DNA from: Strigops habroptila
Taxonomy: Eukaryota; Chordata; Aves; Psittaciformes; Psittacidae
Length of the DNA: 64,000 nt
Direction: 5' to 3'
Assembly (NCBI RefSeq): GCF_004027225.2
Contig: NC_046360.1
Coordinates: 1,600,001 to 1,664,000, forward strand
Shown here one piece after another: positions 45,343-57,584 of the stretch. Positions within the stretch are counted from its first letter, which is position 1. Each line of letters starts with the position of its first letter. The translations under genes were made by a program, and so were the position numbers. A model generated the notes under the pieces. That model did not search any database. It was not told the origin of the DNA and saw only the letters and a list, made by a program, of their open reading frames with translations.

Positions 45343-46969
45343 GAAGGCTCTTGGAGCCACCATCCAGATATCCCCCAACACATCACCCATCACCGTGATG
45401 AATTCTTTGGTGTAATGATTCTTGTGTGCATTCATTGCTCTCTCTTTACAGTAGATGACACAGATTAAATGAAGCCAGACAATACTCTCTGTTCAGGGTA
45501 ATGACTTTCAACTGCAGTGTCCTTTTGCCACTGTAAATGATGGTAAATGATGTAATGTTAGACTGTAAAGATACAAGCTACAAAAGGGTATGAATAGTAA
45601 GATCCCCCAAGAAGGTGAATCGCATACCTGGAAACCTTGAAGTGAAAATGCCCATTGAGTCCCCGTGTGCACGTGAAAGGAGTGTCAGCCACAGCATGAG
45701 AGACATGCACAGGGTAAACACTTAGGAAACAGCATGTGCCTCTTGATGCCTACGAGATTTAACCATTATAGGCACTTCTGACTTAGAGTTCTTTTTGTTA
45801 TAACAGTCTTAGTGTGATTGTTTCAGGCTATAGCTCTGAAAACCCAATAGTATCAAGTATTTCACAGGTTAGAACCAACACCTTGCACTTTGTCCAGAAC
45901 AGCAATTTCAGCTTAGTTTAAGTTTGGGTTGTGTTACATTTTTGAATGTGTTGGGCTCCCCGGTTGAGATATAATCAAATTCCCTGCTAGTTTGTGGTTT
46001 AGGTTCCCATCCCAGAATAGAATCTCGCCAGTGGTAGAACAGCTGGAAATTTCAGTATTAAGTTCATATTCCAGCTTTTTGTCTTTCAAATGAAGTGAAA
46101 TCAGATGGCAGGCTCTTGCTCAACCTAGCCTAAAGTAACCAAAGACTGAAAATAATCTGTGCACAAATCTGATGTGTTTTGGAATTGTGACCATCTGTAG
46201 TAGTGTTCACCTTTGGTTTAAATAACTCTGAACATCTGAAAACAAAAGTGCTGTCAGCAATAAACTTAATATGAATTGATTTGAAGGGGTATACCATAGA
46301 GGGGATAGCACTGGGTTTAAAAGCAGAGGACTGCATCAAGGTATTTGTGGCTGTTCCTTTTAGCTGCCAGAGGTTTCATGTGAAGTTTTAGGGCAATCTG
46401 AAATTCTTGTGGCCATGTGATTTATTTTCCACCCCGTTCCATCCTTGCCCAAATATTGCAAGACTTAATATCATGAGACTGAGTTCACTGCTTCCCTTGG
46501 CGCTTGGGGATGGAGATGAAGCCCTCCTCCAGCCTCGCTGGTGGTATGCTGACTCTCCACTTGAACAATGGTGGCAATTGACTGCTCTTGTGGTCTAATG
46601 CCAGTCGTGGCTCTGAACTCGCCGTAGGACACGTGGTCCTGTGGAGGTCAGCGTGCTCCTTGTCAGCCCATGCTTGTTGGGTTCGAGGAAGGATGGTCTC
46701 CACTGTCCTAGCTATCTGTGTGGCTCTAGTGGTGGAGCTGGCAGCAAACACTTGCCTCTCGCTTCCCCCACGGATGTGTCTCACTTCCCTTCCTCTGCCA
46801 GAGGTGTGCTCAGAAATGCTGTCCTTGAAATGCTCTGGCAGGCTTCTCTTCTGGATGAGCGAGTCCTCTGAGGTGTTTCTGACACACTGCAGCATGGTAA
46901 GGCTGTAAAGCATTTGTGTGCAGTGTGTGTGCAGCTGGACTAAGCAGGAGGCAGCCCATGTCCACAGGC

Positions 46970-47016
46970 ACACACGTGTGTGTGTGCTGGTGTACAACAT
47001 GCTGTGCACACACACG
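46970..47016. repeat. Alternating GT/CA tracts in inverted arrangement
   Basis: A cacacgtgtgtgtgtgc stretch is followed about 20 bases later by gcacacacacg. The two can pair over about 10-11 bases. Confidence 0.6.
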
Positions 47017-50000
47017 GGTTACAGAACCCACGGAGGTTGCACAACCAAGTGCTGTGAACTTAAGAAATGCCACAAGTAGTGATTAGGAAATAACCTGGGT
47101 GATGCTTGTTCCCTTTTTCACACACGGTGGGGTAGGGCTGATAGCTCAGGCCCTGCTTCACCATCCCGTGCTCTGCTGGGCACGCAGTGATGCTTGCAGG
47201 GGTGGGATGGAGCCCTCCTTGCTGGTGTGGAGCAGGAAGTGTGATGGGATGGTGGTCCCTGAATGCTTATATCTCCCATTCCATATGTGGCTCTGCACCT
47301 TATCTACCAGATGATGTTCAAAGTGAGTTACTAGATTCCTTGTGGTGCTTATCTCCATGATGGCCAACTGCTCTGCAGATGTGGCTCAGCCCTGCTGTGA
47401 GGGAGCGTGGTTTTGCCATGATGGGAGCCTTTAGGCCTCAGGTTGAAACATCCATGGCCTCATTATTGGCGCAGGATTATAACATTCTTAAAGGTTTCAG
47501 CTCTGAGCACTCACTGCTCTTACAGATGAGGCTCAAGCATCTCAGCCCAGATGTTCAGAGAGACCTTGGGCTGCACAATCGATGTTTCGGTACTCAAGAA
47601 ACCTCTGAGCTTCCCCGCATCAGGCACCCATGGCATGGGCTGTCCATGTCGCAGTGTCACCGGTGGGACTGTCCCCTCTCCCTGCTGGCCCCAGCACCCC
47701 ATCCAACCCATAGCAAATGAGGCAGGTGCCCCTGGTATTAATCATCGATACCTGGTGCTGGTGGCACTGCCTGTCCTGCACCTTGGTTTATTTTCTTTCC
47801 CTCCTTATCTGCTTCTCATGTGTTCAGTTATCTGAGACTACCTTTATTCCAAAGCTGCCATTGAACTGGATGCAGCCTCTTTGATAAGGCTTTAATTCTG
47901 AGTTTGGGGGCTCACCATCAACAGCTTATCTCAACATGTTCCACTTGAGAAAGAGCCTTTCCAGTCCCAAGTACCCACTGTTTATAAGGGTTGTTCTCCC
48001 TATCCGGTGGATCTGTATCTCCTCAACCCCTCAGCAGTAGCCTCCGGCTGGCTGTGACTTAAACCAGCCTTTTATTCCCCATGCCTCCCTTTCCAGAAGG
48101 GATCACAATCACATGGGCCGAGCAGGATTTTGCCATTAGTGGGGGGTTTTCCTGTAAGTGTTCCCTAGCAGGATGCGTTTCCTCTTGCATAAGCAGGCTG
48201 AAAACCCTCCGAAGCCACAGAAATACATCTGTTGGCTTCTTGAGACAGATAAATCCTTTATAAACAGGAAAATGGGCAAACTCATGGTAACTCTTGTGAC
48301 ACATCATGATGGGAGATCAGAAAGAAACGGAATGAAAAGTGTCCCTGTGCAAGCGTGGCTGATGGCATCCTGCCTTTCTAAGGTCCTTTTAAAGGCTGGC
48401 ACAAAGGGCAGTGGCTGAGCTGTGCAGTGGGAGACCAAGTGAAACGGTTGGTAAGATTCAGCTGGAAAGCACTTGACATTTGGGGGGAGAAAGCAGAGTT
48501 CTGAAGGCTCTCTGCTGCGTCCCCAGCAAGACGTGTATGATGCTGTGTGTCCCGGAGCGGGATCCAGGAGATCAGTGCGGTCGTAGATCTGTCAGCACTT
48601 CTATTGTAGTGGTCTTTGCAGGGTGTCTAACGCTTCTGTTTGGATTTTGCTGAGGGCTGTAACTCTGGCAGTATCGAAGCTCCTTTCAGCTCCTAGTCGG
48701 GAGGGTTTAAATCCTCCAAATTTGTACTTTACCAAAAGAGAAAATATTTCCTGTCTAGCAAGTGTACGGAGACGGTTCCAGCTCCTTAGCGAAGATTCAG
48801 CAGCACAGACAATGATCTAATTAACTTCCTTTTTAAAGCTCCTGCTCCAAGTCCACTTCCTAAGAGTAAATCCCTGGCACAGCCCCATTAGCCAGGGATG
48901 CGCTTTCTTGCCCACTCGGGTGTTTCCATAGTCACTTCCCAAGGGTCCCTGAGCCAGCCAGGTTGTGCTTTGCGTGTGTTATAGAGGCTGAATCAGCCTT
49001 TCCTTATGGTGAATCATCTCCAGTGTTGGGGTCTCATCTGATAATCCTGCCAAAGGCCAACCAGGGAGCTCCTGCACAGGCTATGGGAACCTGTGGCAAC
49101 CCAATCGAGCTGTGGTTTGCTTGCAGATGGTGGAGGAGGGGATGCTCTGCAGTATTGAGAAACAAATGATATGATACTGAACGCTCTCCATGCATTCACA
49201 GGAGGCTGGGGTAGGGAGAAGATGGCTTTTGGTGCTGGGCACTGAGCTAACCCCGCTTTGTTTTTCACCTGCTCGCTGTCTGTGCTCAGAGATCCACAGC
49301 CCCTGCTCTTTTCTAACTACAGCCTGCACATCTCCCCCCTTCCTTCTCTCTGGAGAGCAGCCAGATCAAAATGGCTGTGATCCAACGCCAAGAATCACTC
49401 CCTTTGCTATGGAAATGAGGACTTGGAGGCTGCTCACCATGTGTTCATCAGAGAGTTCCTGCTGAGGATGATGAGCCGTAGGTGGGAAAAGGGCAGCAAA
49501 GGTGTGCTTGAACAAATCCGTTCGGAACAAATAAGGGTATTTTTGGGTACATCTGACTCTTTGCATTTTTTAAAGTCATTTATAGAAAACAAAAAAAAAT
49601 ATAAAATACCCTTTCATCAAACGGTAAAACTGAGGGAAATAAAGTACTAGAATTTCACCATAGGATAAAGGGTGTTTCTCTTCTGTTAGTGGAAGGGGTG
49701 GCAGATCTCTTGGTATCTGATATTTGGGATAGGCATTTTGGCTTTGGTGATGTTCTGATATTGATCAAGTGAAGGAAAGATAAAATTATCCAAGCTATAC
49801 AGATAATACTTATTAACTGTCCTATCCACATTCCCAGCATTACAGCAGACAAATTGCAAAACCCCTGGGTACACGCTGCATTGACACCGGGCAATTTACT
49901 GTATTTTAGCTCAGCAAGGCAAGTTTAAGCCTTCGCTTTACCTTTCTAAACCGTCAGATTCTAATCTTGATGCACAGTGGGATGGGAACATTGCCATGAA

Positions 50001-52552
50001 AACTGACTGCGCACAAAGCGGGGCCTTTTCCCTTCCCCTGGGTGAGCTGCGCACCCCGAGCGAGCAGGGTTTTGCTGCAAGGTGTGTTCTCGAGGAGGAA
50101 AGGGCTGAGCTGGCTGCAAGCTTCCTGCGGTGTCGCGGCACGTTGAGGCTTTGTGAGAGCATCCCTGTGTGTTCGGGGTGGCCTGGTGTCACCTCGAGTG
50201 CTGGCGAGGGGTGGAGGGTGGAAGGGGTGATGCTGCTCGAAGCGGTGGATGCAGAAGCGTGGCAGCAGCACCCTGCCTGCGCACAGCACCCAAACAGCTC
50301 GCAGCAGGGAGGAGCCCTCTCGGGATGAAAATGCCTGTCAGGTCTCTGAATGAGTCTGCACAATCCATTAGTAACTGGGTGTGGAACTGAGTGGTTTTAT
50401 GGTGTCTCTTAACTGGGCCCCGGGCAGCTTGATAGTAAAGCACGTTTCTTGTCTCGCAGGGGGTGTTGAGTTGAAATTCACCTTTTCTTTGTGAGTGATT
50501 CAGTGAGGAATCAGCAGGGCTTGGCCGGGATCATGCTCTGCTTTCCCCCGGGGAATGTGGCCGGTACTCCCGGATGGAGCTGTGCCCTGCCTCATCTTGC
50601 ATCCCTCCATCCCTGCATCCCTTCCCGCTGGGATGGCCATGCGTGCATCCCTGGGGAGCCCCCCAGCCCCTGTGCTGGCAGCGCTCCACCTCCAGGCACG
50701 ATGCACCATCTGCTTCAGCAGTGTCTCCCATCCATTTTGGCTATCCCGATCTCTTCCCTTGCCTGGAAACAAAACAAAACCCCACATCACGCTGTGAGCA
50801 CTTGTATTTTTAACCCCCAAAATGGGTGCGCTTCGCTGCCAGGTGATTGATTACATCCCATGTCTGTAATGGTTTGCTCCTGGTGTTTCAGCATCCCACT
50901 GGTACTGCCTGCCCCAGCGCTCCATCCAGCTGGAGAGCTGAACAGGAACGCTCGTGTGGTGCTGTGCATTACCAGCACAGAAGGAGATTGGTGTCTGGGT
51001 TTCGTGCTCCTGCCTGGAGCTGGGGCTGGGGAGCAGCTCCTGGTTTATGACTTCCCATTGCACTTTGGTGTCACTGGGTGTGCCCAGCATGGAGCAGGCC
51101 TTTTATTTGTGAAATAGTTGGCAGAAAGCGCGTTATGCAATTCTGTAAGTGCAGAGGAAGCCTCAGATCATCTGTAATAGCAATCATTAATAATTTATAC
51201 ATAGCTTCTTTTTAACGTGGATGCCTTAAACACCCCAATCATTCACAAAATTTTGCATTTAAAAATGACACTTGTGGGTTGGTTTTTTTTCCTTAAACTG
51301 TGTGAATCCTTTAATACAGTGGTGTTTGTGGCACTTCTGTAGCTTTGAAATGAGTGAATTGGGGAGATTTAAGAGGACATCAGTGTAGAAATGGTACCAT
51401 GAGAAACACTGCAGGAAGACTCACAGCTCCCAGTGGCTGGAAATAAAGGCGTCGAGCCCTTCCCACTGTGGTGTGACCAGCCCGTGGTGTGCAGGCCATG
51501 GGTGGCTGAAGGGGGACCTTCACGCCACATCTGGGGACAGATGTCCCCATCCCAAAACCGACCCCATAGTGGTTGTATTTATTCTATCAAAGAAGCTGGC
51601 TTTTCCCCCAGCGGGTCACTCGCTGCCTGGGCTGTGACCCTCTGTGCTCTGACGGCTCTGGCACCTCGGCAGCAGGTCCCCAAAGCAGAGATGGAGCCTC
51701 TGTGGCAGTGGTCAGTGCCAGTTCCCAAATGCTTCAGCTGGATGTGGTTGGGGGAACCGGTGGGTAACAAATACTCTGATTATTTTTCCCTCTCTATGCA
51801 GAAACCAGAGTGTTTGACTCGATAGCTGTTATGTTAATTGTTAATGTTTTTCTCCTCTTCAAACATATTACATGACTGCTTGTTTCCCTGCTCTGATGAG
51901 TGTTTTTCCTCTCTTACACAGCTCCTGGTTGCTGTTAGTTTATTTTGTTGAACAGAGATCATTGTGAAGCCTCTTTCCCAAGGCTTTCATGCAAAGCCTT
52001 TGCAGTCAGTGACAGCCCCACAACCTTTTATCACTCGTGCTGCAGACAGGCTGTGTGTGCAGAGGGAGCTGTGCTGGAGCTGTCGTGTTCCCAGTCTCTC
52101 ACTTGAGAGCTTCAGGCTGGTGGGTTTGGAGCGAGAAGCTCCATGAATCCAAGTTTTTCCCAGCCTCCGCGTGTGCTTGGGGACCGGCTGGGAGGAGAGA
52201 TAGGAGGTGGCTCTGCTTATTTTTATGTTTTAAATTCTTTTTTGCTTTCCCTAGAGAATAGGGCAGAAATACTTTTCTCATATGTAAAAGCAAGACTCTA
52301 TATGGAGGCTCTGCTTTCTCCTGCGAGCGCTGATGGAGGGAGGAAGCTTTGGACGATGGGAAGAGCCCTTCCCAGATGTGAGGGGTCCGTAGGTCACATA
52401 CACGGAGGGCAGGACACTCGCTCCCTTCCAGGGTTGGTGTTCCTGTGCGGTGTTGTGTCCGTGTCTTCTTCCAGAGTTCAGGTGCTGGAGTTTTACCTGT
52501 GAGGAGGTTGTAGCAAGGTGGGGTTGGTCTCTTCTCCCAAGGAACAAGGGAT

Positions 52553-52733
52553 GGGACAAGAGGAAACAGCCTCAAGCTGCACCAGGGGAGGTTTAGATGG
52601 AGATGAGGAACAATTCCTTCCCCAAAGGGTGCTCAGGCATCAAAACCCATGTAGACAAGCCCTCAATGACTTAGTTTAATGGTGCCCTTGATGATCTTAA
52701 AGGTCTTTTCCAACCTGGTTGACTCTATGATTT
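52553..52733 (+). mobile_element. Old CR1 LINE fragment
   Basis: Segments such as gggacaagaggaaacagcct, caagctgcaccaggggaggt and a tail with tcttttccaacctggttgac and tctatgatt match the general CR1 layout. They differ clearly from the young copies and suggest an older subfamily. Confidence 0.65.
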
Positions 52734-53320
52734 TCCATGTCGGTCCCTTTCCCCTTATTCTAGCTTAATCCTTCCTGAAAATGGTTTTTCTCAGGAGCAG
52801 AGTGCTCCAGACACACGAGGTTAATTTGAGTCATTAGCTTGTTTCCATTACTCCTTTCTGCCTAGGAAACCTAATTTTACTATTTTCTTAGCGAGATTTT
52901 GGAGTTAGAAGAAAGAACTGGGAGCGGGTGAGCATGTGGAACCACTTCACAGGAACACCGGATTTGGAGAGCTTGCATTTTTATTTACATCTTTTGGACC
53001 CTGTCTGACTTGAAAGTAAACAAGTTCAATCCGAGACCAGATTTAGCCCTGAAAATATGTGGAGACTTGTCTAAAAACTCCTTTTAGGATTAAGAACTTC
53101 CTTTGCTGCAATAAGAGAATACATTTACAATGGGAAGAGTGGTGCTTCACCAGCAAATTCTTTCTGTAAAATGCCCTTGGAAGGGCAGTTCAGTCGTGTT
53201 TTGGTACAAAACAACCTGAATATTTAAGAATAACTAAATAAAAAGGCAAAACTGGCTGAGAACTTTGCGGGTCTAAAGTAAGGTGCTGGGATAGTGGGTG
53301 AAATAGGGACCGTAGCAATA

Positions 53321-54088
<768 letters not shown>

Positions 54089-56154
54089 TGACTCATCTGA
54101 GCCAGTTCTTCACGGCAGAAGTTTATGTGTGGAATCACGCTCCTAAAGGATGCCTCTTTATTTATGATAGCGATGGTCAGGTTTTTCCACTGTCAGGGAT
54201 TCAGCTTTTTGAGCTCTGTCACTTAGTTCAGGAATGCACCTGAGCCTAAATATGCCCTGCAGCCCTGTGTTGGAACCAGCTTGGTTCCTTGCATCCATCC
54301 AAGATGGGCATTTCCTCGTGGCCCTGGCCTCAGAGCTGCTCTAGGCTGCCGCCAGCCCCTTCAGTTACTCTTTGTCTATACAGGATAAGAATAATCTTAG
54401 TATAAAAATAATCTCCGTAAGAAAACAGCCAAGTACCATGGGAGCTGTGCTGCAGTTCTCCCAGATCACAGGGCTGTGTCCAGGCTTTATTATACTTCAG
54501 TTAGATCAAGTACCTGACATAGCGAGGAGAGGGGCTTCATCTGGTCTTGAGTAAGGAAACACTCCTTATGTTCTCTACTGTGCAAAATGCTGCTAAGTCT
54601 CTTAATAAATAACCTTTCAGTGAGTCTGTATATGCACTCTGCTGCTTTCCCTTCTGCTTTGAATTTATTTGTAGAGCCCCAGGGGTGTGCTTTATAAAAC
54701 ACACAGGAAAGTTAGGCTCCTGTCCATCAGCCGTGAGAACTGGGGCGGCTGAAAAGATAGGCACAAGGCAGTCGCTTACAGTTGTGTGTTATAAAAGTGT
54801 TGTACAAATGAGCAGGAGCAGTGTCTGACTGAGATAAATTCCTATTGCCCCCTGATACTACATACAGAGCATCTTAAGGGTGATGTTCTCGTCTCCCTTT
54901 CTGATGCCTAACCAGGAAATTCTTGTGATGAAAGTCTTTTTCTGTCTCATTTTCTTTGTGACCCTCAAGCTTCTCTCTTAACTATACACTTAAGATGTCC
55001 TCAGTCTGTCATCAGCCCTGTCCTTTTTTCAGAGCTCCATCTGCAGATCTGCCCTGTTTATATATAGAAAGAGTGACCAGAATTGAATATAGCATCCCAC
55101 ATGGCGAGTGCGCTGCAGGAGCAGAGGCAGCGCGTTCTCACTTGTGCTAAGCGAAGCCATCCAAACCCCTCAGCCTCCTTAAATAGCTCCCTTTTGCTCA
55201 TTAACATCCCTTCCTTGCAAGTCTTCTGCTCTGGGCTCATCTTTGGGCCACGTGTCCTGCTCTGGTTCAAGATGGGATAGATCTCTATCAGAAATTAATG
55301 CCTTCCTCAACACCACAAGCAGTTGCACTTGTGTTGCACCACGGCACCATCACACGCTGGTGGCAGAGGATGTGCACCCCTCTTTTTCTCTTGCTTCCCA
55401 CTGTTTTCTCAGTCCCTAGCAGAAATTCTTGCTCATTTTGAGATTTTTCTCGCATTTCTAAATACCATCTTATGTTTGGTGTGGTTTTATGTTTATTTCA
55501 TTATTCCTCCCCTGTATTTACCATTGTACCCTCAATGTTCCTGTCCCCATACAGCTATTTAATGCTCACATATGAGCAGGTTTCATGCCAAGCTGGAGGA
55601 ACTGCCTCCCTAACCCCCATCCTGACACGTTCTTTTGCAATGCTTTGCTCTAACCAGTTCCTATGTTCCTCATTTATAGCCTTGGCTGATGAAACCCTTC
55701 TTTAGTTCCTTCAACACCCTAACATTGATTCCTGTTAGCAGAGGTATTCATTGAATCCCCACAGCAAGATCCTTGCTGTTGGGCTCAGCTGGGAGGGGAA
55801 AGGTCTGTTTTAAACCCTGTGTTTGGGCTGATCGTAAAGCAGAGCCATAAAACTGCACTCGCTGCATTGCCCAGCCTTTGGGCTCACAATTAGCCCTTCT
55901 AGAACCTAATTGCATCGTGTCCGCTCAAATCCAGTCACCCCGAGTCGCTTCAGATGTGGCTTGACCTCGCGCGAGGGGTGAGCCGCTGCAGAGAGCTCTG
56001 CAATCACAGAGGAGGGAGTTCTTACCCACTTTAAATGTCTTTTTCCTTTCCAAGCTTCACCAATATTGTGGTGTTCGGGTGTTTTATTTGTGGTGGTGGC
56101 TTATTGCTGCTGGGCGGGTCGGTCCCGGCTCCCTCCAGGTCATGGGCAGGGGCC

Positions 56155-56600
56155 AGGGGGGTGATTTTTGGGGGTGTCTGGGTGATTTTGGGGGTACCTG
56201 TGTGATTTTGGGGGCGGTATCTGGTTTTTGGGGGTGTCTGTGTGCTTTGGGCTCTGTGTGCTTTGGGGCTCTGTGTATGTGATCTGGAGGTGTCTGCCTG
56301 TGCTTTGGGTTATCTGGTGTGTGATTTTTGGGGTACCTGTGTGATTTGGAGGGTGTATCTGGTTTCTGGGGGGGGTGATTTTGGGGGTGTCTGTGTGTGC
56401 TTTGGGGTGTCTGTGTGATCTGGGGGTATCTGTGTGCGCTTTGGGGTGTTTTGTATGTCATTTTAGGGGTGTCTGGTTTTGGATGTGTGCGTGCTTTGGG
56501 GTGTTTGATTTTAGGGGTGTGTGTGCGTGCTTTGGGGTGTTTGATTTTAGGGGTGTCTGTGTGTGCTTTGGGGTGTCTGTTCTTTGGGGTGTCTGGTGTG
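56155..56600. repeat. G-rich degenerate minisatellite
   Basis: Variants of tgtgattttgggggtgtctg and tgtgtgctttggggtgtctg recur in tandem with irregular unit lengths of about 20-40 bases. The C-rich strand produces a spurious Pro/Thr/His-rich reading frame. The many GGGG blocks make quadruplex formation possible. Confidence 0.85.
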
Positions 56601-56604
56601 AACC

Positions 56605-57085
56605 GGACGCCGCCGCCATTCCCGCCTCCACCTCTTCCCCCCCCCCCCCCCCCCCGCCGCCTCCTCACGCCACGCGCGCGCGCGCACCCGCTCCCTCCGC
56701 AGCGGCACTGCGGCGGCCGCGGCTTTTTACCTTATATGGTCATGGCAGCGCTCGGGGCCGCCGTCCGCCGGCGCGCTGATTGGCGGAGGCGCGGCGCGGC
56801 AAGTGCGCGGCCGTTAACCCCTGCGTGGCCGCGCCGCTGCCCTGAGGGAGGCTCCGGCGTGCGGGGATCCGGGGCGCCGCCGCCGTGTCCCGCACAGCCC
56901 CGGGGTCGGTGCAGCCGAGGCGGGTTTGGTGGCGGTGGAAGGGCTTTGTGTGAACTTCCTGTTGTCGTGCGTGCACATGTGCGGGGGCTCTGCCGGGAAC
57001 TCGCCATTCCCAGGCTCCGGACAGGGCCATGGGCGCCGTCCAGGTGGCTGAGAATGGCGATGCCCGCAGGTTGGTGGGTGTGCGG
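56605..57085 (+). promoter_or_regulatory. Second CpG island with a CArG box, possible alternative CORO1C promoter
   Basis: A GC- and CpG-rich block lies inside CORO1C intron 2. It contains a perfect SRF site, CCTTATATGG (56730-56739), an inverted CCAAT box (ATTGG, 56779-56783) and GC-rich sequence. Just downstream an ATG in good context (57029-57031, gggccATGG) opens a short frame, MGAVQVAENGDARRL. It reaches a donor-like TTG then gtgggt at 57073 in phase 0, the phase needed to join CORO1C exon 3. Alternative first exons of coronin-1C are known in mammals, but I cannot say this corresponds to one. Confidence 0.5.
56637..56687. repeat. Poly-C tract followed by a CG dinucleotide run
   Basis: A run of about 18 C (56637-56655) is followed by cacgcgcgcgcgcgcac at 56671-56687. 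The latter is an alternating purine-pyrimidine tract able to adopt Z-DNA. Both lie immediately before the CArG box. Confidence 0.85.
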
Positions 57086-57102
57086 GGAGTGGCCGCTGTT
57101 GG

Positions 57103-57132
57103 AATGCTTATAAATGCTTATAAATGCTTATA
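57103..57132. repeat. Three tandem copies of aatgcttata
   Basis: Three exact decamers are followed by aaaag, so TATAAA occurs three times, the last as TATAAAAAG. The repeat directly follows the CpG island. Confidence 0.9.
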
Positions 57133-57239
57133 AAAAGCTGTAGTTTATATCAGTTAATGGTGTGCGGATGATCAGAGCCAGGCTAATCAGCAGTAGTTGT
57201 GCACACCAGGGGGAAACAGTGAAGTCTTTGCTTATTCTG

Positions 57240-57584
57240 GACTGCAGGAAGCCTGGAGAGGGGCTTTGGACAAGCGCCTGTAGGGACAGGCCAAGGGGAA
57301 TGGCTTTAACCTGCCAGAGGGGAGACTGAGATGAGCTCTGAGGCAGAAGCTCTTCCCTGTGAGGGTGCTGAGGCGCTGGCACAGGGTGCCCAGAGAAGCT
57401 GTGGCTGCCCCATCCCTGGCAGTGTTCAAGGCCAGGTTGGACACAGGGGCTTGGAGCAACCTGCTCTAGTGGAAGGTGTCCCTGCCCATGGCAGGGGGTT
57501 GGGACTGGATGAGCTTGGACCGGGTTGCTCCAAGCCCCTGTGTCCAACGTGGCCTTGAACACTGCCAGGGATGGGGCAGCCACA
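57240..57584 (+). mobile_element. CR1 LINE fragment with a foldback end
   Basis: The forward part runs from cctggagaggggctttggac to actggatgagctt. It is followed without the normal CR1 tail by an inverted copy of its own middle (57523-57583). See the separate repeat entry. Confidence 0.88.
57401..57583. repeat. Near-perfect 61-bp inverted repeat inside a CR1 copy
   Basis: The arms are 57401-57461 and 57523-57583. By eye they pair at 60 of 61 positions, around a spacer of 61 bases. The structure would form a stable hairpin in RNA or single-stranded DNA. Confidence 0.9.

Noticed and set aside
45148..45435. Minus-strand ORF with FITVMGDVLGDIWMVAPRAF
   Set aside because: It seemed protein-like at first, but no family was recognised and the same DNA is open on the plus strand. 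It is kept only as the plus-strand duplication finding.
43424..47015. Minus-strand ORFs of 141 and 176 codons within CORO1C intron 1
   Set aside because: I looked for retroviral or transposase motifs and found none. Composition is unremarkable and there is no exon structure. An old repeat remnant is possible but unsupported.
56084..56668. Minus-strand ORF rich in Pro, Thr, His and Lys
   Set aside because: It is a direct translation of the G-rich minisatellite, with no unique sequence.
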